Assembly: GCF_013200955.2 (NCBI RefSeq)
Contig: NZ_CP053697.2
Coordinates: 2,542,001-2,606,000, forward strand
Source of the DNA: Pseudomonas campi
GTDB taxonomy: Bacteria > Pseudomonadota > Gammaproteobacteria > Pseudomonadales > Pseudomonadaceae
Direction: 5' to 3'
Length of the DNA stretch: 64,000 nucleotides
The notes beneath the pieces were generated by a model. That model made no database searches, was not told the origin of the DNA, and saw nothing but the letters and a program-made list of their open reading frames with translations. Shown here piece by piece: positions 44,023-52,792 of the stretch (position 1 is the first letter of the stretch; each line of letters starts with the position of its first letter). The position numbers were made by a program, and so were the translations under genes.

Positions 44023-45075
44023 ATGAACAGCAGCCAACAAAGCATTCTCGTCACCGGTGCTTCCGGGTACCTGGCGTCGTGGGTCGTCGAACACCTGCTG
44101 CGCCAGGGTCACCAGGTGCACGGCAGTGTGCGCAGCCTGGATGACCAACAGAAAATCAGTCATCTGCAGCAGTTGGCGAGCACGCTGCCCGGCACGCTGC
44201 GCTTGTTTGAAGCCGACTTGCTGGTGGAGGGCAGCTTTGATCAGGCCATGCAGGACTGTGATGCCGTGATTCATTGCGCCTCACCGTATTTCTTGGAGGA
44301 CTGCGCGGATCCCGAAGCGCAATTGCTGCGGCCCGCCGTGCAGGGCACCCGCAATGTCCTCAATTCGGTCAATCGTTGTCCGTCGGTGCGGCGGGTGGTG
44401 CTCACCAGCAGCGTGCTGGCCCTGTTCAACGACGCCCAGGACCTCGCCACGCAGCCCGCGCAGACGGTTCAGGAAAGCGACGTCAACCCCAATACCGACC
44501 TGCGGCATAACCCCTATGCCTATTCCAAAACCATGGCCGAGCGCGCGGCCTGGGAGATGCAACGCGCGCAGACCCGCTGGGACCTGGTGACCATTCACCC
44601 CGGCGCTATTTTTGGCCCGTCGCTGTCCTCGCGCGCCGACGCCACCAGCGTCGGCATGCTCACCCAGTTTCTCAATGGCTCGTTCCGTCGGGGTGTGCCG
44701 CGGCTCTGGATGGGCCTGGTGGATGTGCGCGATGCGGCACAGGCGCATGTCACTGCCGCCCTACTGGACAGCGCCAGCGGCCGTTACATTGTGGTTGCCG
44801 AAAGCGCCCGCTTGCTCGATATGGCGGCCCTGATGGACGTCGCGGCGGTGGGCATCAGTGACCGACTGCCCACCGCTGAAGCGCCGAAAAGCCTGCTCTG
44901 GCTGATTGCGCCGCTGCTCGGTCTGCGCCGCAACTACATTACCCGCAACGTCGGCTACCCGCTGGCCTTCAACAACAGCCGTAGCCAGCGCGAGCTGGGG
45001 CTTGCCTACCGCAGCCTGAGCAGCACGTTCAACGAGCACATTCAGCAGATCGCCAACGATGGCTTGCTGAAGTGA
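44023..45075 (+). CDS. NAD(P)-dependent reductase, dihydroflavonol-4-reductase-like (extended SDR)
   Basis: ATG 44023 follows GAGGTG by 6 nt. The 350-residue protein begins with the cofactor motif VTGASGYLASWVVEHLL, and the catalytic YAYSKTMAERAAW (Tyr/Lys near residue 167) matches extended SDRs of the DFR/cinnamoyl reductase group. It would reduce a carbonyl or aldehyde to an alcohol. It ends the rightward operon, 108 bp after FADS 3. A carboxyl activated by GH3 or reduced elsewhere could be its substrate; this is inference. Confidence 0.85.
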   Translation: MNSSQQSILVTGASGYLASWVVEHLLRQGHQVHGSVRSLDDQQKISHLQQLASTLPGTLRLFEADLLVEGSFDQAMQDCDAVIHCASPYFLEDCADPEAQLLRPAVQGTRNVLNSVNRCPSVRRVVLTSSVLALFNDAQDLATQPAQTVQESDVNPNTDLRHNPYAYSKTMAERAAWEMQRAQTRWDLVTIHPGAIFGPSLSSRADATSVGMLTQFLNGSFRRGVPRLWMGLVDVRDAAQAHVTAALLDSASGRYIVVAESARLLDMAALMDVAAVGISDRLPTAEAPKSLLWLIAPLLGLRRNYITRNVGYPLAFNNSRSQRELGLAYRSLSSTFNEHIQQIANDGLLK

Positions 45076-45119
45076 GCGCAAGGCTCCTGTCAGCATCAAC
45101 CGTCAGGTAAAAGCCCTAC

Positions 45120-45500
45120 GGCAAGCCCGGCAACTGACTTAGCAGCGGCTGCACTTGCTGTTGCTCGTGGCTTTTCACCGGCACGGGGTGAATACCGGCA
45201 CAACCCACCGCTTCCAGAATGGCATCGCCGTCATTGCGATCCGTCTTGTTACGCCGACGATACGGTCACACGTAACGCGGATGTAACAGCATCACCCGAT
45301 GGCCCAGCCTGCGCTCTCGCCCCCCAGTAATGCGCCGTGCCACACGCATCCCTCACCCACTCGACAGGCTCCGCTTGCTCCTGTACATATCGGCCAAATA
45401 CCTCTCGGTTCAGCTCCTTGCGTTGACCCACCACGCCGGCACGGACACTTTCGGCAACCTGGTAAACGGACTTGGCCAAATCAACTGCGATGTGCTTCAT
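45120..45500 (-). pseudogene. Decayed IS110-family transposase fragment
   Basis: From ATG 45500 the sequence MKHIAVDLAKSVYQVAES and WVRDACGTAHYWGARAQ match the start of IS110/IS1111-type transposases. A frameshift near 45300 moves the reading to GHRVMLLHPRYV, which hits TGA and continues as PYRRRNKTDRNDGDAILEA and IHPVPVKSHEQQQ before the match ends at about 45120. About the first 130 residues remain of roughly 340. It marks the right edge of the accessory cluster. Confidence 0.8.
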
Positions 45501-45665
45501 AGACCCTCTGAACAAAACCTCGCCACTCGGAGTCACAGACTGTGGCGTGGAGAGAGTCCATTAGAGCACTCACTTCGCTCGCTGGGAGCGCGTTCCGCGG
45601 CCCCTTAGCTTAATCGTTGCACAGCGCTAGTCAGACCGTGATCAATCCAAGGAGTGGTGACATCT
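45501..45665. other. Intergenic stretch between the transposase remnant and DUF6151 gene
   Basis: No gene. It may include the remaining 5' end of the decayed element. AAGGAG (45649-45654) serves the next gene. Confidence 0.4.
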
Positions 45666-46250
45666 ATGCATCCAATTCAATGTAAATGTGGCGCCATTAG
45701 AGGTGAACTCAAAAATATTGGAACCAGCAATCGCCTTATCTGCTATTGCACAGACTGCCGAGCGTTCGCGCACTTTCTTGATAAAACTCCTTATGTGCTA
45801 GATGAACAAGGCGGAACCGAGATCATCCAAGTAGCGCAACGATGCCTAAGCTTCTACCAAGGCGAAGATCTTCTTTCGACAGTATGCCTCAGCGAAAAAG
45901 GCATGCTCCGCTGGTATGCGACATGTTGCGGAACGCCTATTGGTAATACGATGGCTAGCCGCAAAGTGTCATTCATAGGCCTTATTCACACCTGCCTAGA
46001 TCGCCAGAAAATGGATAGCGACTTTGGAGCCAGTGTGGCAGTTTTAAACACTGACACCGCGCTGGGTCAACCGAAGCCGAAGCAGCACGGACTGTTGGGG
46101 GTTATAGCTCGCTTTATATGGATCCTTGTCACGAACCGCATCAACGGGCGATATAAAGAATCCCCTCTTTTCAATTCTTCAGGCTTACCTCGGGCAACCC
46201 CCAAGATCCTAGAAGCTGACGAACTGAAGCGCTTGAAAAGTACCGTATAA
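45666..46250 (+). CDS. DUF6151 / GFA-like cysteine-rich protein
   Basis: The 194-residue protein has CKCGAIRG at the start and CYCTDCRAFAHFL and CCGTPIGN later, the zinc-binding cysteine pattern of glutathione-dependent formaldehyde-activating (GFA)-like proteins, here of the DUF6151 type. The base composition is clearly more AT-rich than its neighbours, suggesting acquisition. AAGGAG lies 11 nt before ATG 45666; two in-frame GTGs are nearer but less likely. Function unknown. Confidence 0.78.
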   Translation: MHPIQCKCGAIRGELKNIGTSNRLICYCTDCRAFAHFLDKTPYVLDEQGGTEIIQVAQRCLSFYQGEDLLSTVCLSEKGMLRWYATCCGTPIGNTMASRKVSFIGLIHTCLDRQKMDSDFGASVAVLNTDTALGQPKPKQHGLLGVIARFIWILVTNRINGRYKESPLFNSSGLPRATPKILEADELKRLKSTV

Positions 46251-46697
46251 AATGTGACTCAAATCGCTTGCTTCGCAGACTTTGGAGCATCGACAACACA
46301 GCCCTTAACCAAACATTAAGCGTCAGTCTCTTTTAATTACGGTGCAAGCACGGAAGTTGTGTCAGCCCGACACAGTAGCAAAGCCACTTCCGGCGCATTA
46401 CGCGACTGCCTGGCATCCAACCCACACCTTCTTTGCCCTCCCCCACCCACCGCACCAGTCTTCTTTCACGACAATGCTGTGTAAGTTTGTAAAGTGAGCG
46501 CACAGCCGCACAGCCACGCCATGAACCTGAATATCTCTGGCACATTTGTCACGCTGATCTACGAAGCAAGCTTTGAATACTGTGCGGGCATGACGCACTT
46601 CAGTTAACCGATCATCGGCAACAAAACCTTGCTAGCCAGGTGCTAGATCAATTCCAATGACCGGATTAGCCAATAGCGGCCAACCCAAGGACGGATC
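46251..46697. other. AT-richer non-coding stretch
   Basis: Nothing recognisable: no tRNA-like or palindromic repeat. Short frames on the minus strand (46333-46545) have poor codon use. The composition is like the upstream DUF6151 gene, so it may belong to the same acquired segment. Confidence 0.4.
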
Positions 46698-47021
46698 ATG
46701 AAAAAAATCGCACTGCCCCTGCTCACGCTGATCGCCTTCTCGGCCTACACGCTGTTCGTCATGGCGCATGCCGAACAATCACTTATCCAGTTCGGGTTGC
46801 AGTTGATGTCTCGCCTGGATACGGCGCAGGTGGTGATCGATCTTTATATTCTCGCCGCACTGGCCTGCGTGTGGATGTACCGGGACAACCAGTCGCGCAA
46901 GCGGCCGCTGCGGGCCGTATTGCCGTATATGGTGCTGACCGCCGTGTTCGTTTCGGTAGGGCCTTTGCTTTATCTGGTTGTGCGCGGTTTTTCCCAGCCG
47001 CCCAAGCCAGTAGATCCTTAA
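46698..47021 (+). CDS. DUF2834-like small membrane protein
   Basis: The 107-residue protein has an N-terminal hydrophobic segment and two more (about residues 48-62 and 76-95), with short hydrophilic links. Length and layout fit DUF2834. Function unknown. It is 25 bp upstream of the B-box-like gene and likely co-transcribed with it. Confidence 0.7.
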   Translation: MKKIALPLLTLIAFSAYTLFVMAHAEQSLIQFGLQLMSRLDTAQVVIDLYILAALACVWMYRDNQSRKRPLRAVLPYMVLTAVFVSVGPLLYLVVRGFSQPPKPVDP

Positions 47022-47046
47022 CCACTCTTGTCCAAGGAGGACATCC

Positions 47047-47415
47047 ATGCATTGCTTCAACCATCCGAACACTCCCGCCATCGGCAGCTGCAAAGCGTGC
47101 TGCAAAGGCCTGTGCGCTGAATGCACCACCGATATGGATCACGGTCTGGCCTGCAAGGACAAGCATGAGGCGATGGTCGAAACCTATCAGTTCATCATCG
47201 ACAAGAACTCGGAAATCTATTCGGCGGCGCCGAAGAACATTGTCATCGCCCCGGCTTTCTATCTGTTCATGGGCGGCGCTTTTGCTTTTTATGGCTACCG
47301 CTCGGGCGGCTTCACCGATCTGCCCTTTATGCTCGGCATCGGGTTTATCGTCTTCGCCGCGGTGACCTATATCAGTAGCAAGGCACTGTTCAAGGAGGCC
47401 TCGGGCAAGGCCTGA
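47047..47415 (+). CDS. B-box zinc-finger-like membrane protein
   Basis: Residues 1-45 hold CFNHPN, CKACCKGLCAECTTDMDHGLACKDKH, a cysteine/histidine array like a B-box zinc finger. Two transmembrane segments follow (about 58-77 and 90-110). In bacteria such proteins are small, membrane-bound and uncharacterised. CAAGGAGGA precedes ATG. It forms a two-gene unit with the upstream DUF2834-like gene. Confidence 0.75.
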   Translation: MHCFNHPNTPAIGSCKACCKGLCAECTTDMDHGLACKDKHEAMVETYQFIIDKNSEIYSAAPKNIVIAPAFYLFMGGAFAFYGYRSGGFTDLPFMLGIGFIVFAAVTYISSKALFKEASGKA

Positions 47416-48341
47416 AGATATGAACGGGCAAGCAGCGCTTGGCGGGCTCGGATGTGATCGTTCCCACGCTCCGTGCGGCAATGCCGCCTTTGGCGCTCAA
47501 GCCCGACTGGGTGTTTGATCGTTCCCACGCTCTGCGTGGGAATGCCGCCTTCGACGCTCCTGCGTCCACCCGCTGCCTTGTACCGACCAACAGCTCTGTG
47601 ACGCAGAGCGTCACGAGCTTGGCTCCCACGCGGAGCGTGGGAGCCATCGAAACACGAAACCTTCAGGCAACTCTCCCGCCCCCTTCAGAAGGCCGAGCGG
47701 AATCATTACGGAAGGGAGCGAGCCGCATGGATGCGGCGAGAGGCTTAAAGGGCCAGGGATGGCCCTTTAAGCCGGCCCCTGGAGCGATGATGGAGTGAGG
47801 GAATCCCGCCGCAGGCGGGGCCGGATGCTGGGGGCAAGCGTTTTGGGTTACTTTTTCCGCGACACGCGACTGGAAAAAGTGACCCGCCCAGCAGGGCGAA
47901 GCCAATGTTTCAACCAGCGCGAGAACAGGCAGCGGCACAAACACCAAAGAATGGCGGATAACGCTTCGCGGTTATCCACCCTACGGGTTTGGAGCCGACC
48001 ACCAGCTCGGAGTATCTAGCAGAAGCCCCTCTCCCCCTTCCCCTCTCCCGTAAACGGGCGAGGGGTGCGCGCGCGCTACCGGCCAAGCCCTACGCAGCCC
48101 TCGGAAGCGACCGGGCAAGCACCCACCGCCCTGCTCACAGCCAAGCAGCGAGCCCGGCGGCGAAGCCCGGTGATAGAGCTGCGCCAGGATTGAAGCGAGT
48201 TGGCCTAGATCACGTACCGAACGTCGAGCAATTTTCCGATAGGCGTGTCCAGGGTTGACAGCGAGCAATCGTGACATCATTTTGATATCACGCATCGTGT
48301 AACAAACCCGACACGCCCATAACAATAACTAGGCGGGAAAA
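47416..48341. repeat. Palindrome-rich intergenic repeat block
   Basis: This 926-bp stretch has no convincing gene. Dyads include GTTCCCACGC-TCT-GCGTGGGAATGC (about 47520-47544), CTCTGTGACGC/GCGTCACGAG (47594-47617), GGCTCCCACGC-GGA-GCGTGGGAGCC (47621-47645), a perfect 14-bp stem GGCTTAAAGGGCCA/TGGCCCTTTAAGCC (47742-47773), GGGTTACTTTTTCC/GGAAAAAGTGACCC (about 47846-47885), and CCCCTCTCCCGTAAACGGGCGAGGGG (about 48040-48065). These are REP-type and related Pseudomonas repeats. There is no regular spacing, so it is not a CRISPR array. Confidence 0.75.
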
Positions 48342-49496
48342 ATGAACGGATCGCCAGCCGACGAGCCGCAGGTCAACTACATCGCCCTGACTGCCGGGCA
48401 GATTCAGCTGGGAAAACCCCTGCCCTGGCCCGTCTACGACGCCAGAGGCGGCCTGCTGCTGAATCAGGGTTTCGTCATTTCCTCGCCCGGCCAGCTCGAG
48501 CGCCTGCTCGAACGCGGCCTGTTCCAGGCCAAGAGCACGCGTACCCAGCTGGCCCATGCCGTGGCGGACGCGACATACCGGGTCAACCCCTTTGCCGAGT
48601 ACGGGGAGTTGCTCGAACACCTTGAAACCACCCTGGATCGCTTGCTCAACCAGCAACCCGAGGCGGAGCGGCGCGTGCTGACCCTCGGCAAGCGCATCGA
48701 CCAGATCTGCCAGGCCGATGCCGATGCCTGCCTGGCCCTGGTGCATATCTATTCGGTCGAGCCCACCGCCCACGAGCAGACGCTGTTCCACGCCATCCTG
48801 TGCAACCTGCTCGCCCGCCATCTGCAGTTGGAAGCCTCGCAAATCGTGGCACTGATGGGAGCCGCCCTGACGGCCAATATTGCCTTGCTGCGCCATCAGG
48901 ACAAACTCAACGGCATGTGTGGCGATCTCAGCCCGGCGCAACGCAGTATCGTCAACAAGCACCCGACGCTCAGTGCCCAGGCCGTTAGCGCGGCCGGCGT
49001 TAGTAGCCCGGTATGGCTACAGATTATCGAGCAGCACCATGAACGCGGCTCGGGCGAGGGTTATCCACTGGGCCTTCAGGAAGGGCAGATCCGTATCGAG
49101 GCACTCATTCTGTCACTGGCAGAACGCTATACCGCCATGATCACCAAACGGGCCTACCGCAATCGCTTCAGCCCCGCGCAAGCCATGCACCTGCTAGAAG
49201 AAGAAAGCCATGAGGGCACCACCGAAGCGAAACTGCTCAAAGAGCTGCGCCAGCTACTAACGCCCTACCCACCTGGCTGCTTCATTCGCCTGAACAACAG
49301 CGAAACCGCGATTGTCACCCGCCGCGCCGCCGACAGCCTCGCGCCAAAAGTGCGCGCGGTCACCAGTGCCAAGGGCAACCCTTACCTGGGTTCTTTCAGT
49401 CGCGATACCCAGCATGAAGACTTCCGCCCTTGCGAGTACATAGAGCCGCTGCACCTCCCTTCGGTGAATATCCCGACGCTTTGGGGTTACGGCTAA
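48342..49496 (+). CDS. HD-GYP-related protein with a degenerate HD site
   Basis: The 384-residue protein has an N-terminal PilZ-like or DUF3391-like region (about 1-110) and an HD-GYP-type domain (about 130-310). The GYP end is intact (IIEQHHERGSGEGYPLGL), and LILSLAERYTAMITKRAYRNRFSPAQAM matches the family's later signature. The HD dyad, expected as HD-x-G-K, reads MGAALTANIALL here. A c-di-GMP phosphodiesterase needs those metal ligands, so it is probably inactive and may bind c-di-GMP or partner proteins instead. Confidence 0.75.
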   Translation: MNGSPADEPQVNYIALTAGQIQLGKPLPWPVYDARGGLLLNQGFVISSPGQLERLLERGLFQAKSTRTQLAHAVADATYRVNPFAEYGELLEHLETTLDRLLNQQPEAERRVLTLGKRIDQICQADADACLALVHIYSVEPTAHEQTLFHAILCNLLARHLQLEASQIVALMGAALTANIALLRHQDKLNGMCGDLSPAQRSIVNKHPTLSAQAVSAAGVSSPVWLQIIEQHHERGSGEGYPLGLQEGQIRIEALILSLAERYTAMITKRAYRNRFSPAQAMHLLEEESHEGTTEAKLLKELRQLLTPYPPGCFIRLNNSETAIVTRRAADSLAPKVRAVTSAKGNPYLGSFSRDTQHEDFRPCEYIEPLHLPSVNIPTLWGYG

Positions 49497-49591
49497 GGAG
49501 CAGCCACACGCAACTGGAACTCGGAATAAAGCGCCTTACGCGGCAGTCAGCGCGGCCGGCGCCCCCATAAGAGCCAGGAGCAGTGCACCCC

Positions 49592-50389
49592 CTATTGCTG
49601 CTGCACCTGCAGCAACGGCGAGACCTTGACCCGCGCATGCATCTGTTCGCCGCCACCGCCACGGCGCATGCCGCGTACCGGGCAGGCGTCGAGGTAGTCC
49701 AGGCCGACGGCCAGCTTGAGGTGGCGCTCCGGGCGGGCCAACTGGTTGGTCACGTCGAAGCTGTACCAGCCGTCATCCAGCCAGGCTTCGGCCCAGGCGT
49801 GGCTGGCCAGGTGGCCACTGTCTTCGGTGAACAGGTAACCCGACACGTATCGCGCCGGCACCCCCAGGCTGCGCGCGCAGGCGAGGAACGCGTGGGTGTG
49901 GTCCTGGCAGACCCCGGCGCGGCCGGCGAAAGCCTCGGCGGCGGTGCTTTCGACCTTGGTGGCGCCGGGGGTATAGGGCATCTGCTCGTGCAGGCCATGC
50001 ATCAGGCTGATCAGGCTGTCGCGATCGCGGCGACCACCACTGCTGGCCTGGGCGAAGTCGTACAGGGCGTCATCCGGCTGGGTCAGGCTGGTGAAGCGCA
50101 GGTACGGCAGGGCCGAATGGGTGTCACCTTCGGATTCGCAGTGTTCGTCGATCTCGACTTGGCCGCGGGCACCGATCACCAGTGCTTCGTGGGGTTCATC
50201 GAGGGTCAGCACATGCAGGATGTTGCCGTGCGGGTCGCGCTGGGCACGCACCGCGCGTGGCAGGTCGAGCTGCCAGCTGAGCACATGCTGGCGCACGCTC
50301 TCCTGCGGGGTCAGGCGCAGGTACTGGATGCTGGAACGCACCTGATCCTCGTAGTTGTAGGTAGTGTCGTGACGGATCGAGAGTCTCAT
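49592..50389 (-). CDS. Transglutaminase-like (bacterial, N-terminal BTLCP-type) protein
   Basis: Start 50389 overlaps the alpha-E gene stop (ATGA); the frame is open further upstream but that part lies inside the previous gene. The 265-residue protein has an N-terminal beta region (RLSIRHDTTYNYEDQVRSS) and a transglutaminase-like core with Cys in GRAGVCQDHTHAFLACARSLG, His in ASHAWAEAWLDDGWYSFD and Asp in the same segment. Such enzymes cleave or form amide bonds. Last gene of the ATP-grasp operon. Confidence 0.88.
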   Translation of the reverse strand: MRLSIRHDTTYNYEDQVRSSIQYLRLTPQESVRQHVLSWQLDLPRAVRAQRDPHGNILHVLTLDEPHEALVIGARGQVEIDEHCESEGDTHSALPYLRFTSLTQPDDALYDFAQASSGGRRDRDSLISLMHGLHEQMPYTPGATKVESTAAEAFAGRAGVCQDHTHAFLACARSLGVPARYVSGYLFTEDSGHLASHAWAEAWLDDGWYSFDVTNQLARPERHLKLAVGLDYLDACPVRGMRRGGGGEQMHARVKVSPLLQVQQQ

Positions 50390-51336
50390 ACGACCTCCAG
50401 ATAGGACGTGTGGATGGAGCTGCCCAACTGCCGGACGAGCAGGATGAAATCGGTGAGCCAGACATGCAGGCCCTCGTCGAGGACCTCGTCGATGCTGGTG
50501 TAGCGCAGGCGGGCGTCGATTTCGGCGGCCATGCGCTGGGCCGGGCGACCGTTCTCGCCGGGCAGGCCGGAGAGCATCAGGTTGAGTTCTTCGATACAGG
50601 AGCGCAGTGAGCGCGGTACGTCCGGGCGCAGCAGCAGCAGTTCGGCGATCTTGCGGGTGCGTGGCGAACCACGGTAGATCTCGGTGAAGGCCTCGTAGGA
50701 AGACAGTGCACGCAGCAGCGCGCTCCACTGGTAGTAGCCGCGTGCCGAGGTGTCGCTGACCGCATCGGCTTCCTCGCCGAGCATCTCGTAGCGAGCATCG
50801 AGCAGGCGCAGGGTGTTGTCGGCGCGTTCGAGGAAGGTGCCCAGGCGGATGAAGCGGTATGCCTCGCCGCGCATGATGGTGCCGAAGGTGGCGCCACGGA
50901 ACAGGTGCGAGCGTTCCTTGACCCACTCACAGAAGCGGCTGATGCCGTAGCGCCCCAGGCCCTGGGCGGCGATGCCGCGCATTTCCAGCCAGGTGGCGTT
51001 GATGTTTTCCCACATGTCGGCGGTGATGCGCCCGCGCACGGCGTGGGCGTTGGTGCGCGCGGCCTGCAGGCAGCAGTAGATGCTCGCCGGGTTGTCCGCG
51101 TCGAGGGCGAAGAAATGCAGCATGCGCTCGGCGTGCATTTCGCCGTGTTGTTCCAGGTAGTCGTCCAGGGTGCCGGTGATCAGCAGTGGCATGGCCAGTT
51201 CGTCGAGGCCATCGCCACGGCCGTCCTGCGGCATCAGCGACAGCGAATAGCTGACGTCGAGCATGCGCGCGAGGTTCTCGGCGCGCTCCAGGTAGCGCGA
51301 CATCCAGTACAGATCGGAGGCAGTTCTACTCAACAT
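50386..51336 (-). CDS. Alpha-E domain protein
   Basis: The 316-residue, mostly helical protein starts MLSRTASDLYWMSRYLERAENLARMLD, the hallmark of the alpha-E domain. It has no catalytic motif of its own, and in many genomes it accompanies a circularly permuted ATP-grasp protein and a transglutaminase-like protein. It sits 12 bp after the ATP-grasp gene and overlaps the transglutaminase start. It is thought to support peptide-bond-forming chemistry; mechanism not shown. Confidence 0.9.
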   Translation of the reverse strand: MLSRTASDLYWMSRYLERAENLARMLDVSYSLSLMPQDGRGDGLDELAMPLLITGTLDDYLEQHGEMHAERMLHFFALDADNPASIYCCLQAARTNAHAVRGRITADMWENINATWLEMRGIAAQGLGRYGISRFCEWVKERSHLFRGATFGTIMRGEAYRFIRLGTFLERADNTLRLLDARYEMLGEEADAVSDTSARGYYQWSALLRALSSYEAFTEIYRGSPRTRKIAELLLLRPDVPRSLRSCIEELNLMLSGLPGENGRPAQRMAAEIDARLRYTSIDEVLDEGLHVWLTDFILLVRQLGSSIHTSYLEVV

Positions 51337-51348
51337 GATGCGTTTTCC

Positions 51349-52758
51349 TTAATCCTCGACCACCCAGGTGTCCTTGGTTCCGCCGCCTTGCGACGAGTTG
51401 ACCACCAGCGAGCCATCGCGCAGTGCCACGCGGGTCAGGCCGCCGGGCACCAGGCGGGTTTCGCGGCCGGACAGGACGAACGGGCGCAGATCGATATGGC
51501 GCGGCGCGATGCCGCTTTCGACGAAGGTCGGGCAGGTCGACAGGCACAGCGTGGGCTGGGCGATGTAGGCCGCCGGGTTGGCCTTGAGACGGGCGCGAAA
51601 CGCCTCGATCTCGGCCTTGCTCGCGGCCGGGCCGACCAGCATGCCGTAGCCGCCGGAGCCCTGGGTTTCCTTGACCACCAGCTCGGGCAGGTGGGCCAGC
51701 ACGTGGGACAGGTCCTCGGGCTTGCGGCACTGCCAGGTCGGCACATTCTTCAGGATCGGTTCTTCGTCCAGGTAGAAGCGGATCATGTCGGTGACATAGG
51801 GGTAGATCGACTTGTCGTCCGCCACCCCGGTGCCCACGGCGTTGGCCAGCACCACGTTGCCGCTGCGATAGGACGAGAGCAGCCCCGGCACGCCGAGCAT
51901 GGAATCCGGGTTGAAGGCCAGCGGGTCGAGGAAGGCGTCGTCCAGGCGGCGGTAGATCACATCCACCGGCTGTGGGCCGGCGGTGGTGCGCATGAACACC
52001 TTGTCGTCACGCACGAACAGGTCGGCGCCTTCCACCAGCTCCACGCCCATCTCGCGAGCAAGGAAGGCGTGCTCGAAATAGGCGCTGTTGAAGCGGCCCG
52101 GGGTCAGTACCACCACATTGGGGTTGTCCAGCGGACTGGAGCTTTTCAGGGTTTCCAGCAGCAGGCTCGGGTAGTGGTCGATCGGCGCCACGCGCTGCAT
52201 GGCGAACAGCTCGGGGAACAGGCGCATCATCATCTTGCGGTCTTCGAGCATGTAGCTGACGCCGCTGGGGGTGCGCAGGTTGTCTTCCAGTACGTAGTAG
52301 GTGCCGTCGCCATCGCGCACCAGGTCGACCCCGGCGATATGCGCGTAGATGTCTCGATGCAGGTCGAGGCCCTGCATGGCCAGCTGGTAGCCCTCGTTGG
52401 CCAGCACCTGCTCGGCGGGGATGATGCCGGCCTTGATGATGCGCTGGTCGTGGTAGAGGTCGGCGAGGAACATGTTCAGCGCCTGCACGCGCTGGATGCA
52501 GCCGGCCTCGACGATGCGCCATTCGCTGGCGGGGATGCTGCGCGGGATGATGTCGAAGGGGATCAGGCGCTCGGTGCCCTGCTCGTCCCCGTAGAGGGTG
52601 AAAGTGATACCGGCGCGGTGGAACAACAGGTCGGCTTCACGGCGGCGCTGGGCCAGCAGTTCTTCCGGCGTAGCGGCCAACCAGCGAGCAAACTCCCGGT
52701 AGTGCGGGCGAACGATGGTGCTCGCTTCATACATTTCATCAAAAAAGGTGCGGACCAT
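51349..52758 (-). CDS. Circularly permuted ATP-grasp protein (type 2)
   Basis: ATG 52758 follows AAGGAG, giving 469 residues starting MVRTFFDEMYEASTIVRPHYREF. The segments GDGTYYVLEDNLRTPSGVSYMLEDR and VVKETQGSGGYGMLVGPAAS belong to the permuted ATP-grasp fold, which ligates a carboxylate to an amine using ATP. With the alpha-E and transglutaminase-like genes it forms a widespread three-gene operon proposed to make and trim a small peptide. A sigma-54-like promoter lies just upstream. Confidence 0.92.
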   Translation of the reverse strand: MVRTFFDEMYEASTIVRPHYREFARWLAATPEELLAQRRREADLLFHRAGITFTLYGDEQGTERLIPFDIIPRSIPASEWRIVEAGCIQRVQALNMFLADLYHDQRIIKAGIIPAEQVLANEGYQLAMQGLDLHRDIYAHIAGVDLVRDGDGTYYVLEDNLRTPSGVSYMLEDRKMMMRLFPELFAMQRVAPIDHYPSLLLETLKSSSPLDNPNVVVLTPGRFNSAYFEHAFLAREMGVELVEGADLFVRDDKVFMRTTAGPQPVDVIYRRLDDAFLDPLAFNPDSMLGVPGLLSSYRSGNVVLANAVGTGVADDKSIYPYVTDMIRFYLDEEPILKNVPTWQCRKPEDLSHVLAHLPELVVKETQGSGGYGMLVGPAASKAEIEAFRARLKANPAAYIAQPTLCLSTCPTFVESGIAPRHIDLRPFVLSGRETRLVPGGLTRVALRDGSLVVNSSQGGGTKDTWVVED

Positions 52759-52792
52759 GCCGTACTCCTTGCCACCTGGTCGTAACAAGCAT

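Noticed and set aside
35012..45075. Polyyne-type cluster
   Set aside because: Polyyne clusters have several desaturases but also a fatty acyl-AMP ligase with a dedicated acyl carrier protein and a thioesterase; none of these is present, and GH3 is a different ligase family.
47416..48341. CRISPR array
   Set aside because: The repeats differ from each other, have no regular spacers, and no cas gene is present.
50390..50926. Longer N-terminus for the transglutaminase-like gene
   Set aside because: The extension lies wholly inside the alpha-E gene in another frame; ATG 50389 with GGAGG and the ATGA overlap is the real start.
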